Assembly (NCBI RefSeq): GCF_001279695.1
Contig: NZ_LGDD01000347.1
Coordinates: 1-29,841 of the forward strand
Source: Streptomyces sp. WM6378
GTDB lineage: Bacteria > Actinomycetota > Actinomycetes > Streptomycetales > Streptomycetaceae
DNA length: 29,841 bases
Reading direction: 5' to 3'
A program made the position numbers and the translations under genes. Position 1 is the first letter of the stretch, and each line of letters begins with the position of its first letter. Under the pieces are notes generated by a model. That model was given only the letters and a program-made list of their open reading frames with translations, ran no database searches and was not told the origin of the DNA. Positions 14,981-22,506 of the stretch are shown here, piece after piece.

Positions 14981-16109
14981 CCTGGCCGAGGAACTGCACC
15001 AATGGGCCCAAGACGGCCGGGAGTTCGCCGTCGCGACCGTCGTGGCGGTCGGCGGCAGCGCGCCACGCGGTCCGGGTGCCGCCCTCGCCGTCGACAGCGA
15101 GGGCACCGTCATCGGCTCGGTCTCCGGCGGCTGCGTGGAGGGCGCGGTGTACGACCTGTGCCGCGAGGCGCTGCGGTCCGGCGAGAGCGTGCTCGAACGG
15201 TTCGGCTACAGCGATGAAGACGCCTTCGCCGTGGGACTGACCTGCGGTGGGACCATCGAGGTGCTGGTCACCCCGGTCTCCGGCCGGACCGGGGCGCTGT
15301 CGGCCGCGGCGCTGGCGGCCGCCGTCCGCCGTGAACCCGTGGCCCTCGCCCGGGTCGCCCGCGGCCCGGCCGGACTGCGCGGACACGCCCTGCTGGTCCG
15401 GCCCGACGGCACCTGCGAGGGCGGACTCGGTGGCCACCCGGACCTGGACCGGGTGGCGGCCGCCGAGGCCCGGGCCCTGCTGGAGTCGGGCCGCACCGGC
15501 ACGGTGGAGCTCTCTGCGGACGGCACGCACTGCCCCGGCGGTCTCACGCTGCTGGTCGAGTCGAACGTGCCGCCGCCGCGCATGATCGTGTTCGGCGCGA
15601 TCGACTTCGCGGCGGCGCTCGCGAGGGTGGGAAAGTTCCTCGGGTATCACGTGACCATCTGTGACGCCCGCCCGGTCTTCGCCACCCGGGCCCGCTTCCC
15701 CGAGGCCGACGAGGTCGTCGTGGACTGGCCGCACCGGTATCTGCGGCGCACCGGCACCGACGCCCGCACGGTGCTGTGCGTGCTCACCCACGACGCCAAG
15801 TTCGACGTGCCCCTGCTGACGGCAGCGCTGCAGATGCCGGCGGCGTTCATCGGGGCGCTGGGCTCGCGCCGCACGCACGAGGACCGCACCCGGCGGCTGC
15901 GCGCGGAGGGCGTGACCGCGGCGGAACTGGCCCGGCTGCGCTCGCCGATCGGCCTCGACCTCGGCGCCCGGACGCCCGAGGAGACCGCGCTGTCGATCGC
16001 GGCGGAGATCGTCGCCGTCCGGCGGGGCGGTACGGGTGTCCCGCTGACCGGTTCGACGATGCCGATCCACCACGACGACGAAAAACCAGGGAGGCGGGAG
16101 GCTGCCTGA
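14973..16109 (+). CDS. XdhC/CoxI-family molybdenum cofactor insertion protein (PaoD-like)
   Basis: The product is 378 aa. ATG 14973 overlaps the catalytic subunit by 8 nt, so it is the last gene of the operon. The N-terminal XdhC_CoxI domain has [17 protein letters not shown] and SGGCVEG (around 50-60). The C-terminal Rossmann domain starts at MIVFGAIDFAAALARVGK near 205 and ends with IGALGSRRTHEDR, then SPIGLDLGARTPEETALSIAAEI. XdhC/PaoD proteins bind the mature cofactor, protect it and deliver it to the apo catalytic subunit; they are not subunits of the enzyme. The usual GxGHVG glycine pattern is altered to GAIDFA, a mild deviation seen in PaoD-like branches. No terminator hairpin was noticed after it. 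Confidence 0.9.
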   Translation: MLDLAEELHQWAQDGREFAVATVVAVGGSAPRGPGAALAVDSEGTVIGSVSGGCVEGAVYDLCREALRSGESVLERFGYSDEDAFAVGLTCGGTIEVLVTPVSGRTGALSAAALAAAVRREPVALARVARGPAGLRGHALLVRPDGTCEGGLGGHPDLDRVAAAEARALLESGRTGTVELSADGTHCPGGLTLLVESNVPPPRMIVFGAIDFAAALARVGKFLGYHVTICDARPVFATRARFPEADEVVVDWPHRYLRRTGTDARTVLCVLTHDAKFDVPLLTAALQMPAAFIGALGSRRTHEDRTRRLRAEGVTAAELARLRSPIGLDLGARTPEETALSIAAEIVAVRRGGTGVPLTGSTMPIHHDDEKPGRREAA

Positions 16110-16120
16110 AGGAGTAGGAT

Positions 16121-16151
16121 ATTCATCAGCCGATGAATTAATACTGATGAA
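16121..16151. promoter_or_regulatory. Nested inverted repeats upstream of the broken FAD monooxygenase
   Basis: ATTCATC (16121-16127) pairs with GATGAAT (16132-16138), and TTCATCAG (16122-16129) also pairs with CTGATGAA (16144-16151). The AT-rich block stands out in this GC-rich region. It probably was a repressor operator or promoter for the FAD oxidoreductase gene that starts about 60 bp later. The regulator is not visible nearby. Confidence 0.5.
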
Positions 16152-16200
16152 GCAGCGCTCCCGAATCTGCTGCTGACTCACTGCTCTTCCGAAGGGCAGG

Positions 16201-16440
16201 ACTGCCACGGAACAGACCACGTGCTGCGTCGTGGGCGGCGGCCCCGCGGGCATGGTGCCGCCCTGCTGCTGGCCCGGTCCGGCATCGACGTGACAGTGCT
16301 GGAGAAGCACGGCGACTTCCTGCGCGACTTCCGCGGCGACACCGTCCACCCCTCCACCCCGGCGCTGCTGGACGACCTCGGCCTGGCAGAGCGCTTCGCC
16401 AGGCTGCCGCAGCGCCGGGTGCGCACCGTCCAACTGCGAT
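16201..16440 (+). pseudogene. FAD-dependent monooxygenase (PHBH fold), N-terminal fragment with frameshift
   Basis: TTCCVVGGGPAGM, the dinucleotide-binding GxGxxG strand, is read from about 16216. One frame over, the sequence continues HGAALLLARSGIDVTVLEKH, then DFLRDFRGDTVHPSTPALLDDLGLAERF. This is the normal continuation of flavin monooxygenases such as the TetX/p-hydroxybenzoate hydroxylase group. A frameshift near 16255 therefore separates the motif from the rest. There is no ATG at the expected start. Similarity stops at about 16437 (RRVRTVQL), where IS110-family DNA begins. The remaining 300 or so residues are not found beyond the IS, so the gene is dead. Confidence 0.75.
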
Positions 16441-16538
16441 GTGCCGGTTTGGTGAAGCTAGTCGGAAAAACGAAGCTCAGCCGGGCAGGCGACAGCATCC
16501 GGGCCGCTTGCGGACCGGATGTCGGTGGGACGGGGCGG

Positions 16539-17861
16539 TCAGGCTGACGCGGGTGCGACGTGGTGGCCGAGGGCCTGGAGCTGGCGGACGAGGTCGAGGG
16601 TCTTGCGGGCGGGATCGAGATGGCGCCGGTGCCAGTCGGCATCAAGCTCTTGGTAGGAGGCGTCCGGGTCGTTGATCAGGTGCCAGGCATTGACGAGTAT
16701 CGAGCGGGCGACAGCAACGAGTGCTTTGGCGTGTCCGCGGCGTTTGACGATGCGGCGGTAACGGGCGCCGAGGAAGGTGTCGGTGAGGGCTGCGGCGTTG
16801 GCGGCTTCACCGAGGGCGCCCTTGAGCCAGGGGTTGCCCTGTCCGGCCGGGCCCGCGGTGTTCTTTGCCCCGGACTGGATGGTGCGGGGGCACAACTCCG
16901 CCCAGGAGACGAGGTGTTCGGGGGTGGGAAAGCGGCTCATGTCCGCGCCGATCTCGGCGAGGATGATCTGCGCGGTGGTCGGCCCGATGCCAGGGACGGC
17001 GTCCAGCTTCTCCGCCAGGACCCGTGCACTCACTGGGGCGGTCGGCCCGTCCCCGGCGCCCGGACCGTCGTGCGGGGTGGTGATCTCCTCCAGGGCCTGG
17101 GCGATGAGTCGGTCGAGTTCGTGGATCTGGCCGGTCAGATGGTCGACGGTGGACAGCAGCACCCCGAGCAGTCGTGCATGGTGGTCCTCGAACTGCCCTG
17201 TGAGAGCCTCGGCCAGGGCCGTCTTCCTTCTTGACGAGACTGCCCTGGGCGAGCTCTGCGAGGGCACGAGGGTTGCGTTCGCCGGCGACCATGGCGTTCA
17301 TCATGGCCCGCCCCGACAGGCCGAACAGGGCGGAGACGGCCCGGACAGTTTGATCTGCGCGCCCTGCAGGGCCTTGTCCACACGGTGCTTGTGCCGGGTG
17401 CGCTCCTGGACGAACACGGTGCGGGTGCGGGTGAAGTCCCGCAGTCGCCGGACCGGCTTGGGCGGGACGAACGAGGCGCGTACCATGCCGCGTTCGGCGA
17501 GCTTGGCCAGCCAGACCGCGTCCAGCTTGTCGGTCTTGGGACGGCCGGGGACGTTCTTCACGTCCCGCGCGTTCACGAGCCAGCAGTCGAGGCCGCAGGC
17601 TTCCAGCAGGTAGAAGAACGGGCGCCAGTACGAGCCCGTCGCTTCCATCACTACCCGCTCGACGCCCTGGCAGATGAGCCGGTCGCCGAGTTCCAGGATC
17701 GCGTTGGTGGTCGAGGCGACCGTCCAGACCTGCTGGATCCGCCGGCCTTCGATGGTGTCGTGCGGGACTCGCAGGCAGACCATCCCGGACGCCTTGGCGA
17801 TATCGATCGCCGCGACCCTGGCGACCGTTCCGTCGTCGTGGTCTTCTCTCAACTCCTCCAT
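16539..17861 (-). pseudogene. IS110-family DEDD transposase with two frameshifts
   Basis: The start is ATG 17859-17861 (GGGAG eight bases upstream). The N-terminal RuvC-like DEDD domain shows AAIDIAKASG, VMEATGSYW and TDKLDAVWLAKL, carrying the acidic catalytic residues. Near 17333-17343 the frame is lost: the sequence after QIKLS should read VSALFGLSGRAMM but lies in another frame. A second shift near 17224-17232 moves the coding to a third frame that holds the C-terminal Transposase_20 domain, with VPGIGPTTAQIILAEIGADM, SWAELCP and NPWLKGALGEAANAA. All domains are present but not in one frame, so it is inactive unless the indels are sequence errors. Confidence 0.8.
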
Positions 17862-17985
17862 GACGTGCTCCCTGTTGCACCGGTGCGGGCGGGGCTGCCC
17901 GGGGAGCCTGAGGGGAACGGAGAAGCTGATCGGCGTGCTCAAGGCGACAGTGAGCTGTTTCCAACTTCAGGTTGAGGCGAGGTGT
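17862..17985 (-). ncRNA. Candidate bridge RNA region of the IS110-family element
   Basis: In the IS110 group the noncoding end upstream of the transposase is known to encode a structured bridge RNA that pairs with target and donor DNA. This roughly 120-nt stretch is the equivalent region here. I could not confirm the two internal loops by eye; the call rests on position and family knowledge only. Confidence 0.3.
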
Positions 17986-17991
17986 CCGCCT

Positions 17992-18441
17992 TCAAGTGGT
18001 CATCTGACGGCCGGTGAGTGGGGCTTGGTCGAGGCGTACCTCCCGCTCGGTGAGCGGGGCCCGATTCCCGATCTGCGACGGCGGATGCTGGTGAACCACT
18101 GCCCGACCGGCTTGTCGAGCACGGTGGCATGTCGGGGCGCGGCCAGCGTGCCGGTCTTCGCGTAGTAGGCGCGCGGCCGCGAGGTTCTCGGCGGACTGGG
18201 CGTCGGCGGTGTCCCACGCGACCCCCAGCGCCTGCAGTTCGTCGGCCCGCTTGCTGTTCATCTGCCCGGCCTGCAGCGCGCGGCGCTGGTCGGAGAGCCA
18301 CCGGCCGAGCGGGTAGTGGCTGACCTGCCGGATCCGATGTGGCAGGACCCGGCCGGCGGCTGCGTCTGGGCGGCGTGGGAGGTCGGCCGAACGCATTCTG
18401 GTCGCCGCGAGGCGGAGGGACGTAGAGCCGACCGGGTTCAA
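17992..18441 (-). pseudogene. Helicase-associated (HA) domain protein, frameshifted remnant
   Basis: Leftward, the frame from about 18345 reads SHYPLGRWLSDQRRALQAG, then KRADELQALGVAWDTADA and ENLAAARL. This is the repeat pattern of helicase-associated domain proteins (PLGxWLxxQR, LExLGxxWD). Around 18160 the sense switches frame and continues YYAKTGTLAAPRHATVLDK, then VGQWFTSIRRR, the next repeat. So at least one frameshift has occurred. No helicase core is present. The fragment abuts the IS110 element on its 3' side and noncoding DNA on its 5' side. Confidence 0.65.
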
Positions 18442-18709
18442 CCTCGACGACGTCTGTGGTTGCTTCGTTCCCGCCTGACTTGGATCTGCGGCTGCTCACG
18501 ACATCCCATGCAGCGTCCCAGCTTCTTCTCGGGACGGAGTCGGGACGTTCTCACATCCTTGAGACAGCGGGACGCGTGTCACGCGCTGCTACAGATGTCC
18601 CATCACCAAACGTCTGGCCAGGCACGACGTCTCACAGGCACGGCACGGCAGGCGCGGCACACGCACGCAGATCTCTTGGTCTGCGTCACTTTTGAAAAGG
18701 GACATCTCC

Positions 18710-19219
18710 ATGACACGCATCCTTGGACGAATCAGCGCCGTTTCGGCGGGCCTCGCGCTCGCGGGTGCCGCTGCCCTCGTCGCCGCCCCCTCGGCCATGG
18801 CCGCGCCCTCAACGCTTCACAACTTCAACTCGAATCAGTGCCTGGGCATCCTGAACGGCAGCAGCTCCTGGGGCGCCCACGCGATCCAGTGGGGCTGCAA
18901 CGGAAACGACGACCAGAAGTGGTCCTTCCAAGGGGCCGGCGACATCTACATCACCCTCACCAACTCCAATGACGGCGAGTGCCTCGGTATCGACGGCGGA
19001 AGCACCGCCCAGGGCGCCCGCGCCATCCAGTGGGGCTGCAACGGAAACGACGACCAGAAGTGGCACATGGTCTACAACGGTCCGCAGACCGGGACCTACC
19101 GCTTCGTCAACAAGAAGTCCGGCCAGTGCCTCGGCATCCTGAACGGCAGCAATGGCCAGGGCGCCGAAGCGATCCAGTGGGGCTGCAACGGCAGGAACGA
19201 CCAGTCCTGGTACCTCTGA
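18710..19219 (+). CDS. Secreted ricin-type beta-trefoil lectin domain protein
   Basis: The product is 169 aa. ATG 18710 with AAAGGGA 6 nt upstream; a TTG six codons earlier lies before that site and is not favoured. Residues 1-31 are a Sec signal (ISAVSAGLALAGAAALVAA, cut after AMA). The mature part is a single RICIN beta-trefoil of three repeats, each with a Cys-Leu-Gly-Ile carbohydrate pocket and a QxW end: QCLGILNG then DDQKW, ECLGIDGG then DDQKW, QCLGILNG then NDQSW. No catalytic domain is attached, so it is likely a free extracellular lectin binding galactose-type or other sugars. The three repeats are nearly identical at DNA level. Confidence 0.9.
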   Translation: MTRILGRISAVSAGLALAGAAALVAAPSAMAAPSTLHNFNSNQCLGILNGSSSWGAHAIQWGCNGNDDQKWSFQGAGDIYITLTNSNDGECLGIDGGSTAQGARAIQWGCNGNDDQKWHMVYNGPQTGTYRFVNKKSGQCLGILNGSNGQGAEAIQWGCNGRNDQSWYL

Positions 19220-19485
19220 CATCACGAAGCGCAACGCCAGGCAGGCAGTACCCGTCACAGGGCGGCGGCCCCCGCTGATGGTGGACACGGGATTTCCGCT
19301 GTCCGCCCACACGCAGGAGTGGACGTACGAGCGGGGGGCCGGACGGCCGTCGCCGCCGGGTCGGGACGTTCCGCTTCAATTCCGCGGCGGACCTGAAGAA
19401 CTCCCTGCGGGACGCGGTCCTGGAGGTCGGCTGGAGCTGGCGCGGCGTGCTGCTGAAGCTGTGGGGATACGTACGGGCCTCGTAG
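19220..19485 (+). pseudogene. Remnant of an unrecognised gene (3' end)
   Basis: From about 19360 one frame reads VGTFRFNSAADLKNSLRDA and GWSWRGVLLKLWGYVRAS, ending in TAG at 19483-19485. The peptide has the look of a real protein C-terminus (amphipathic helix, conserved Trp), but it lacks a start and upstream sequence is out of frame. I do not recognise the family. The rest of the stretch down to 19638 is noncoding and should hold the promoter of the lipoprotein gene. Confidence 0.35.
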
Positions 19486-19638
19486 CGCTTTGGTATTGAA
19501 GCGGTCATGAATCGGCCACGACCCTACGCAAATCGGTCATCGGCATGGCGGAGCCGGTCGCTCCTGGACTAGGAACTCTGTTCGCGGAGAGCGCCACAGG
19601 CGTTCCACAGTCACATGTCTCACGGGGGAGTACGAACA

Positions 19639-20310
19639 ATGAGCATCTTCGCCATGCGCAAGGCCACCACGCTGGGTGCGGCCGGTCTGGTCGTCGTCGG
19701 TTTGCTGGCACTGAGTGCGTGCAAGAGCGGCGACAGCTCGGACGGGGCGGCCAAGGGCCCGACGACCGCGCCGAGTTCACCGTCGCCGTCGTCGCAGCCC
19801 GATCAGTCGGCCCGGCCGAGCTCCCCCGCCGATCAGGGCGGGGCCGCCGGTGACGCGAAGGGCGGGCAGACCTTCAAGATCGGCGAGGCGGCGCAGTTCC
19901 CGTTCAAGTACGGCACCACCACCAAGGGCAGGATCGCGCTGACCGTCACCTCGATCGAGCAGGGCGCCCCCGCCGACCTGACGCCGCTCAAGCTCGGTGA
20001 CAAGGCGGCCGGCAAGGTCCCGTACTACATCCACTACTCGGTCAAGAACGTCGGCACCACCGACCTGGCGTACGCCTCCGTGGGCCACATCAAGGGCCGC
20101 CTCGGGGACGGCACCGAGGCGCAGGACCTGATGATCATCGGCTCGTTCGAGAAGTGCCCCAGCGACTCGCTGCCGAAGGGCTTCACGAACGGCAAGACGC
20201 AGGCGGGCTGCGCGATCGCGCTGGCCCCGTCGGCCACGACGAAGGTCGTGTCCGCGGAGTACTGGGGCGACCCGTTCATGACGAACGGCCAGGGCCTGAT
20301 CTGGAAGTGA
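19639..20310 (+). CDS. Secreted lipoprotein of unknown function
   Basis: The product is 223 aa. ATG 19639 lies 7-8 nt after GGGGGAG; an upstream in-frame ATG lies before that site. The signal ends in lipobox LSAC (Cys28). Residues 30-75 are a Ser/Pro/Gly linker typical of cell-wall-spanning lipoproteins. The rest (FKIGEAAQFPFKYG, KGRIALTVTSIEQG, YYIHYSVKNVGTTDLAY) resembles an immunoglobulin-like DUF4352-type beta sandwich. A pair of Cys (KCPSD and AGCAIAL) may be disulfide bonded. It is monocistronic with its own terminator. Role unknown; such proteins are thought to act at the cell surface. Confidence 0.85.
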   Translation: MSIFAMRKATTLGAAGLVVVGLLALSACKSGDSSDGAAKGPTTAPSSPSPSSQPDQSARPSSPADQGGAAGDAKGGQTFKIGEAAQFPFKYGTTTKGRIALTVTSIEQGAPADLTPLKLGDKAAGKVPYYIHYSVKNVGTTDLAYASVGHIKGRLGDGTEAQDLMIIGSFEKCPSDSLPKGFTNGKTQAGCAIALAPSATTKVVSAEYWGDPFMTNGQGLIWK

Positions 20311-20328
20311 GCAGGTAGGTGTAAGCGT

Positions 20329-20356
20329 GGCGGTGGCCGGGCAACCGGCCACCGCC
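20329..20356 (+). terminator. Strong hairpin terminator after the lipoprotein gene
   Basis: GGCGGTGGCCGG (20329-20340) and CCGGCCACCGCC (20345-20356) form a perfect 12-bp stem with a GCAA tetraloop, starting 18 nt after the stop at 20310. GNRA-type loops strongly stabilise such stems. Confidence 0.85.
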
Positions 20357-20425
20357 AGGCCGGCCGCGGGGCGCTCCTGCCGCCCGATCCGTGTCTGGCG
20401 TGCGGGCAAGCTCCTGAAGGGGGTG

Positions 20426-20839
20426 ATGCGCTCGCGGGCGTGCTGGACCTCTCTCACGCGTAGACGTAATGGCGGCAGGGGTTCGGGCCGCCCGTGCGGC
20501 AGCTGCGGCACGCCCGTTACGGCTGGGCGTGCCGATTCTGCGTACTGTGATGCGCGCTGCCGGCAGAAGGCCTACCGGCGCCGGAGGACGGCGCGGGTGG
20601 TGGATCCGGTCGCGGAACTGCGGGCAGTGGCGGGCCCGTTCGTGGTCGCGCTCAGGCCCGGTGTCTCCCAGGCGCTCTACAAAGCCCTGCACCGGCTGCA
20701 TGTCGCACATGTGCGCGGCCATGGTCAGAGTGCGGCTGTGGCCCGGCTTGCCTCCATGGATCCCGAGCGGGTCAAAGTCCCCGCATCGGAGGAGGGCCGT
20801 CGCCTGCGGGCCGCCCTGTGCGGTATCCGGTCCGCATGA
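20426..20839 (+). CDS. Small zinc-finger-like hypothetical protein
   Basis: The product is about 137 aa from ATG 20426, preceded by GAAGGGGG. An earlier in-frame start at 20327 would place the hairpin terminator inside the gene and is rejected. Residues 25-55 contain CGSCGTPV, then YCDARCRQKAYRRRR: four Cys in a CxxC...CxxxC zinc-binding pattern followed by a basic patch. This signature is common in small Streptomyces proteins from plasmids, phages and accessory regions. The second half (AELRAVAGPFVVALRPG, YKALHRLHVAHVRGHG) is helical. It may bind nucleic acid; no function is assigned. Confidence 0.6.
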   Translation: MRSRACWTSLTRRRNGGRGSGRPCGSCGTPVTAGRADSAYCDARCRQKAYRRRRTARVVDPVAELRAVAGPFVVALRPGVSQALYKALHRLHVAHVRGHGQSAAVARLASMDPERVKVPASEEGRRLRAALCGIRSA

Positions 20840-21304
20840 TCCCTCACGCGGACCCGTAACGACTGCCCTGCCCAAGGGGCGGTGTGTGGCTAGGGCGTGT
20901 CCGACGGGTCCTGCCGGGGCGCTCGGGATCTGGCACGCACGCCAGCAGTCCCCGACGCCTCCCAGGACGCGCGTCGCCTCACAGCGCATCACTGCTCATA
21001 GGCGAGACGGCTCGGCTTCTCAGCTTGGCCCTGTCGGGCCGCCGAAGCCGCGCCGCGCCGCCGTCGCCAGGCTGGGCCGACCGTGTCAGTCATCGAACCG
21101 GCCAAAGCCTTGGATCACCGGGTCCCGCTCCGTGGCGGCACCGCACAGGGCGTACGCCCCGGAGCCGAGGGCACCAGGCCCGTATTGCCGACCAACCCCC
21201 TACGAGCACCCGCTAATTGGGTGGCCGCGCCCGACTAGTGATCCATAGCCTCAAGGCACACGTCCCAGACCGGGGCGCAGAACACCAAAGGGGTGTATTT
21301 CGCC
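20840..21304. other. Noncoding stretch containing an IS-end-like motif
   Basis: No credible gene is visible. At 20889-20907 GCTAGGGCGTGTCCGACGG closely resembles the ends bordering the TetR/dehydrogenase cassette (21696-21716 and 23431-23450), so it may be a relic of a transposable element. The rest shows no motif. The end of the stretch must hold the promoter of the gene at 21305. Confidence 0.5.
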
Positions 21305-21700
21305 ATGAAATCAACACGTAGATTAGCCGTATCCACAGCCTTCGTTTCTGCGGCTCTGGCCGCCGTCACGGCCCTCGGCACCACGACCGCGTCGGCGGAG
21401 ACGGAACCCAAGGTGCCGATCGAGGGCGTCGCGTGCGGCTTCGACGGCACCGTCACACCACGAACCGTTCGCCTCGGCGACCACGGACCCGCGGTCAGGG
21501 AGGCCCGGTGCCTCCTCGACTTCTGGGGCTACATCGACTTCAGCTGGGACGACGAGACCCACGGCACGTTCGACGCCCATGTGGAAGAAGCGGTCAGGAG
21601 CTTCGAGGAGCGCCGCGGACTGCCCGTCGACGGCGTCGTCGGACCCGAGACCTGGGAGGAACTGCGCCACAGCCTCGGCGCGCCTCACCGGCCTCGCTAG
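21305..21700 (+). CDS. Secreted peptidoglycan-binding domain protein
   Basis: The product is 131 aa from ATG 21305, with AAAGGGG about 11 nt upstream; an in-frame GTG at 21293 lacks spacing. A Sec signal spans residues 1-31 (VSAALAAVTALGTTTASA, then ETEP). The mature part is one PG_binding_1 repeat: VRLGDHGPAVREARCLL, TFDAHVEEAVRSFEERRGLPVDGVVGPETWEEL is reduced here to its hallmarks, AVRSFEERRGLPVDGVVG followed by TW. No hydrolase domain is attached. It probably binds the cell wall. Its stop codon TAG (21698-21700) falls inside the inverted end at 21696-21716, so the C-terminus may have been altered by that insertion. Confidence 0.85.
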   Translation: MKSTRRLAVSTAFVSAALAAVTALGTTTASAETEPKVPIEGVACGFDGTVTPRTVRLGDHGPAVREARCLLDFWGYIDFSWDDETHGTFDAHVEEAVRSFEERRGLPVDGVVGPETWEELRHSLGAPHRPR

Positions 21701-21716
21701 GGCCTGTCCGGCGGAT
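21696..21716 (+). repeat. Left inverted end bordering the TetR/dehydrogenase cassette
   Basis: The 21-bp end begins GCTAGGGCCTGTCCGGCGGA. Its inverted partner lies at 23431-23449 plus the two bases after the IS630 element, with 19 of 21 positions matching once the IS is removed. A related direct copy sits at 20889-20907. These look like ends of a transposable element or MITE. Confidence 0.6.
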
Positions 21717-21733
21717 TTTGTGCCGCCGTGTTT

Positions 21734-22399
21734 CTACGGCTCGCCTCCTGAAGTCGCCGCGGCCCCTGTCAGAAGCAGGGTCACCAACCGTGTGAGCCGG
21801 GGCGCGAACTCGGATGCTACATGGGCGAAGAGCGGGTCCTCGGCATACAGCCGGGCCAGGGTTTCCGGCGGATTCGAGGTCTGCCACTGCTGTGCCGCCA
21901 TCGCGGTGGCACCGGCGATCACGTCGACCGCCCGCCCCCGGGCCAGCCACGGCAACGCGGCGCTCAAGGCGCGGGAGATGCGGTCGACGGCGTCGAGGGC
22001 AGTGACCTTGAAGTCGCGGACCTGCTCCTGGGTCACCCCGCGTTCCAGGTTGAGCTGGGCGTGGGCGAGCAGGTCGCAGAAGAGGGGGCGTTCGGCGAGC
22101 GTGGTGACGAGTACGGCCGCGGCTGCGGCAGGTTCCTCCGAGCCTTGCAGGCTCTCCTCGACGGCATCGGCCCAGTCCTGCCAGCCGTCCGCTGCGAGCA
22201 GGAGGAAGACCGCTTCGCGTGAGGCGAAGTAGCGCAGCACCGCCGACTTGTGGACGCCCGCCTCGGCGGCGACGTCGGTGAGGGTCACCTGCCGGACGCC
22301 ATCACGCAGCCCCAGCGTGGCGGCGGCTTCCAGGATGTCCTGCCGGCGCTGTTCCTTGTGTTCCGGGCGCCGGGCGCGCTGGAACGGCTGTGTAGTCAT
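21734..22399 (-). CDS. TetR-family repressor, divergent to the dehydrogenase
   Basis: The product is 221 aa from ATG 22397-22399. No Shine-Dalgarno is visible, so it may be leaderless. The HTH domain covers residues 17-65 (RRQDILEAAATLGLRDG, VTLTDVAAEAGVHKSAVLRYF). The rest is a helical effector domain with AERPLFCDLLAHAQLNLERG and VIAGATAMAAQQWQTS. It lies back to back with the short-chain dehydrogenase at 22507, with two inverted repeats between them, a classic autoregulated repressor/target pair. The inducer is probably a small organic substrate or a toxic compound handled by the dehydrogenase. Confidence 0.88.
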   Translation of the reverse strand: MTTQPFQRARRPEHKEQRRQDILEAAATLGLRDGVRQVTLTDVAAEAGVHKSAVLRYFASREAVFLLLAADGWQDWADAVEESLQGSEEPAAAAAVLVTTLAERPLFCDLLAHAQLNLERGVTQEQVRDFKVTALDAVDRISRALSAALPWLARGRAVDVIAGATAMAAQQWQTSNPPETLARLYAEDPLFAHVASEFAPRLTRLVTLLLTGAAATSGGEP

Positions 22400-22410
22400 G
22401 TGAGCACGTT

Positions 22411-22466
22411 AACGCAACGTGGGTGCGTTGAGTTTGCGGACTTAGTGAACCACTGTTTCACTAAGT
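22411..22466. promoter_or_regulatory. Two inverted repeats in the TetR-dehydrogenase gap
   Basis: ACTTAGTGAA (22440-22449) pairs exactly with TTCACTAAGT (22457-22466), an AT-rich 27-bp site ending 40 bp before the dehydrogenase start. AACGCA (22411-22416) pairs with TGCGTT (22424-22429) closer to the repressor start. The first is the better candidate for the TetR operator, as 10-bp arms with a 7-bp spacer suit a TetR dimer. Confidence 0.65.
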
Positions 22467-22506
22467 CGGAGGGGGATCGCACTCACCTCATCGAAAGGGC
22501 TTTCCG

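Larger units (their letters stand above)
16440..17990 (-). mobile_element. IS110-family insertion sequence (IS110-group layout), frameshifted
   Basis: One DEDD transposase is encoded on the reverse strand with about 100 bp of noncoding DNA at its 3' side and about 120 bp at its 5' side. It lies directly against the truncated FAD monooxygenase on the left and an HA-domain remnant on the right. No terminal inverted repeats are visible, as expected for IS110-group elements. Exact ends are estimates. Confidence 0.75.

Noticed and set aside
12773..15112. Very long leftward open frame (779 codons) opposite the molybdopterin subunit
   Set aside because: Shadow of the real gene produced by GC-rich third positions; Gly/Arg/Val-rich with no motifs and no ribosome-binding site.
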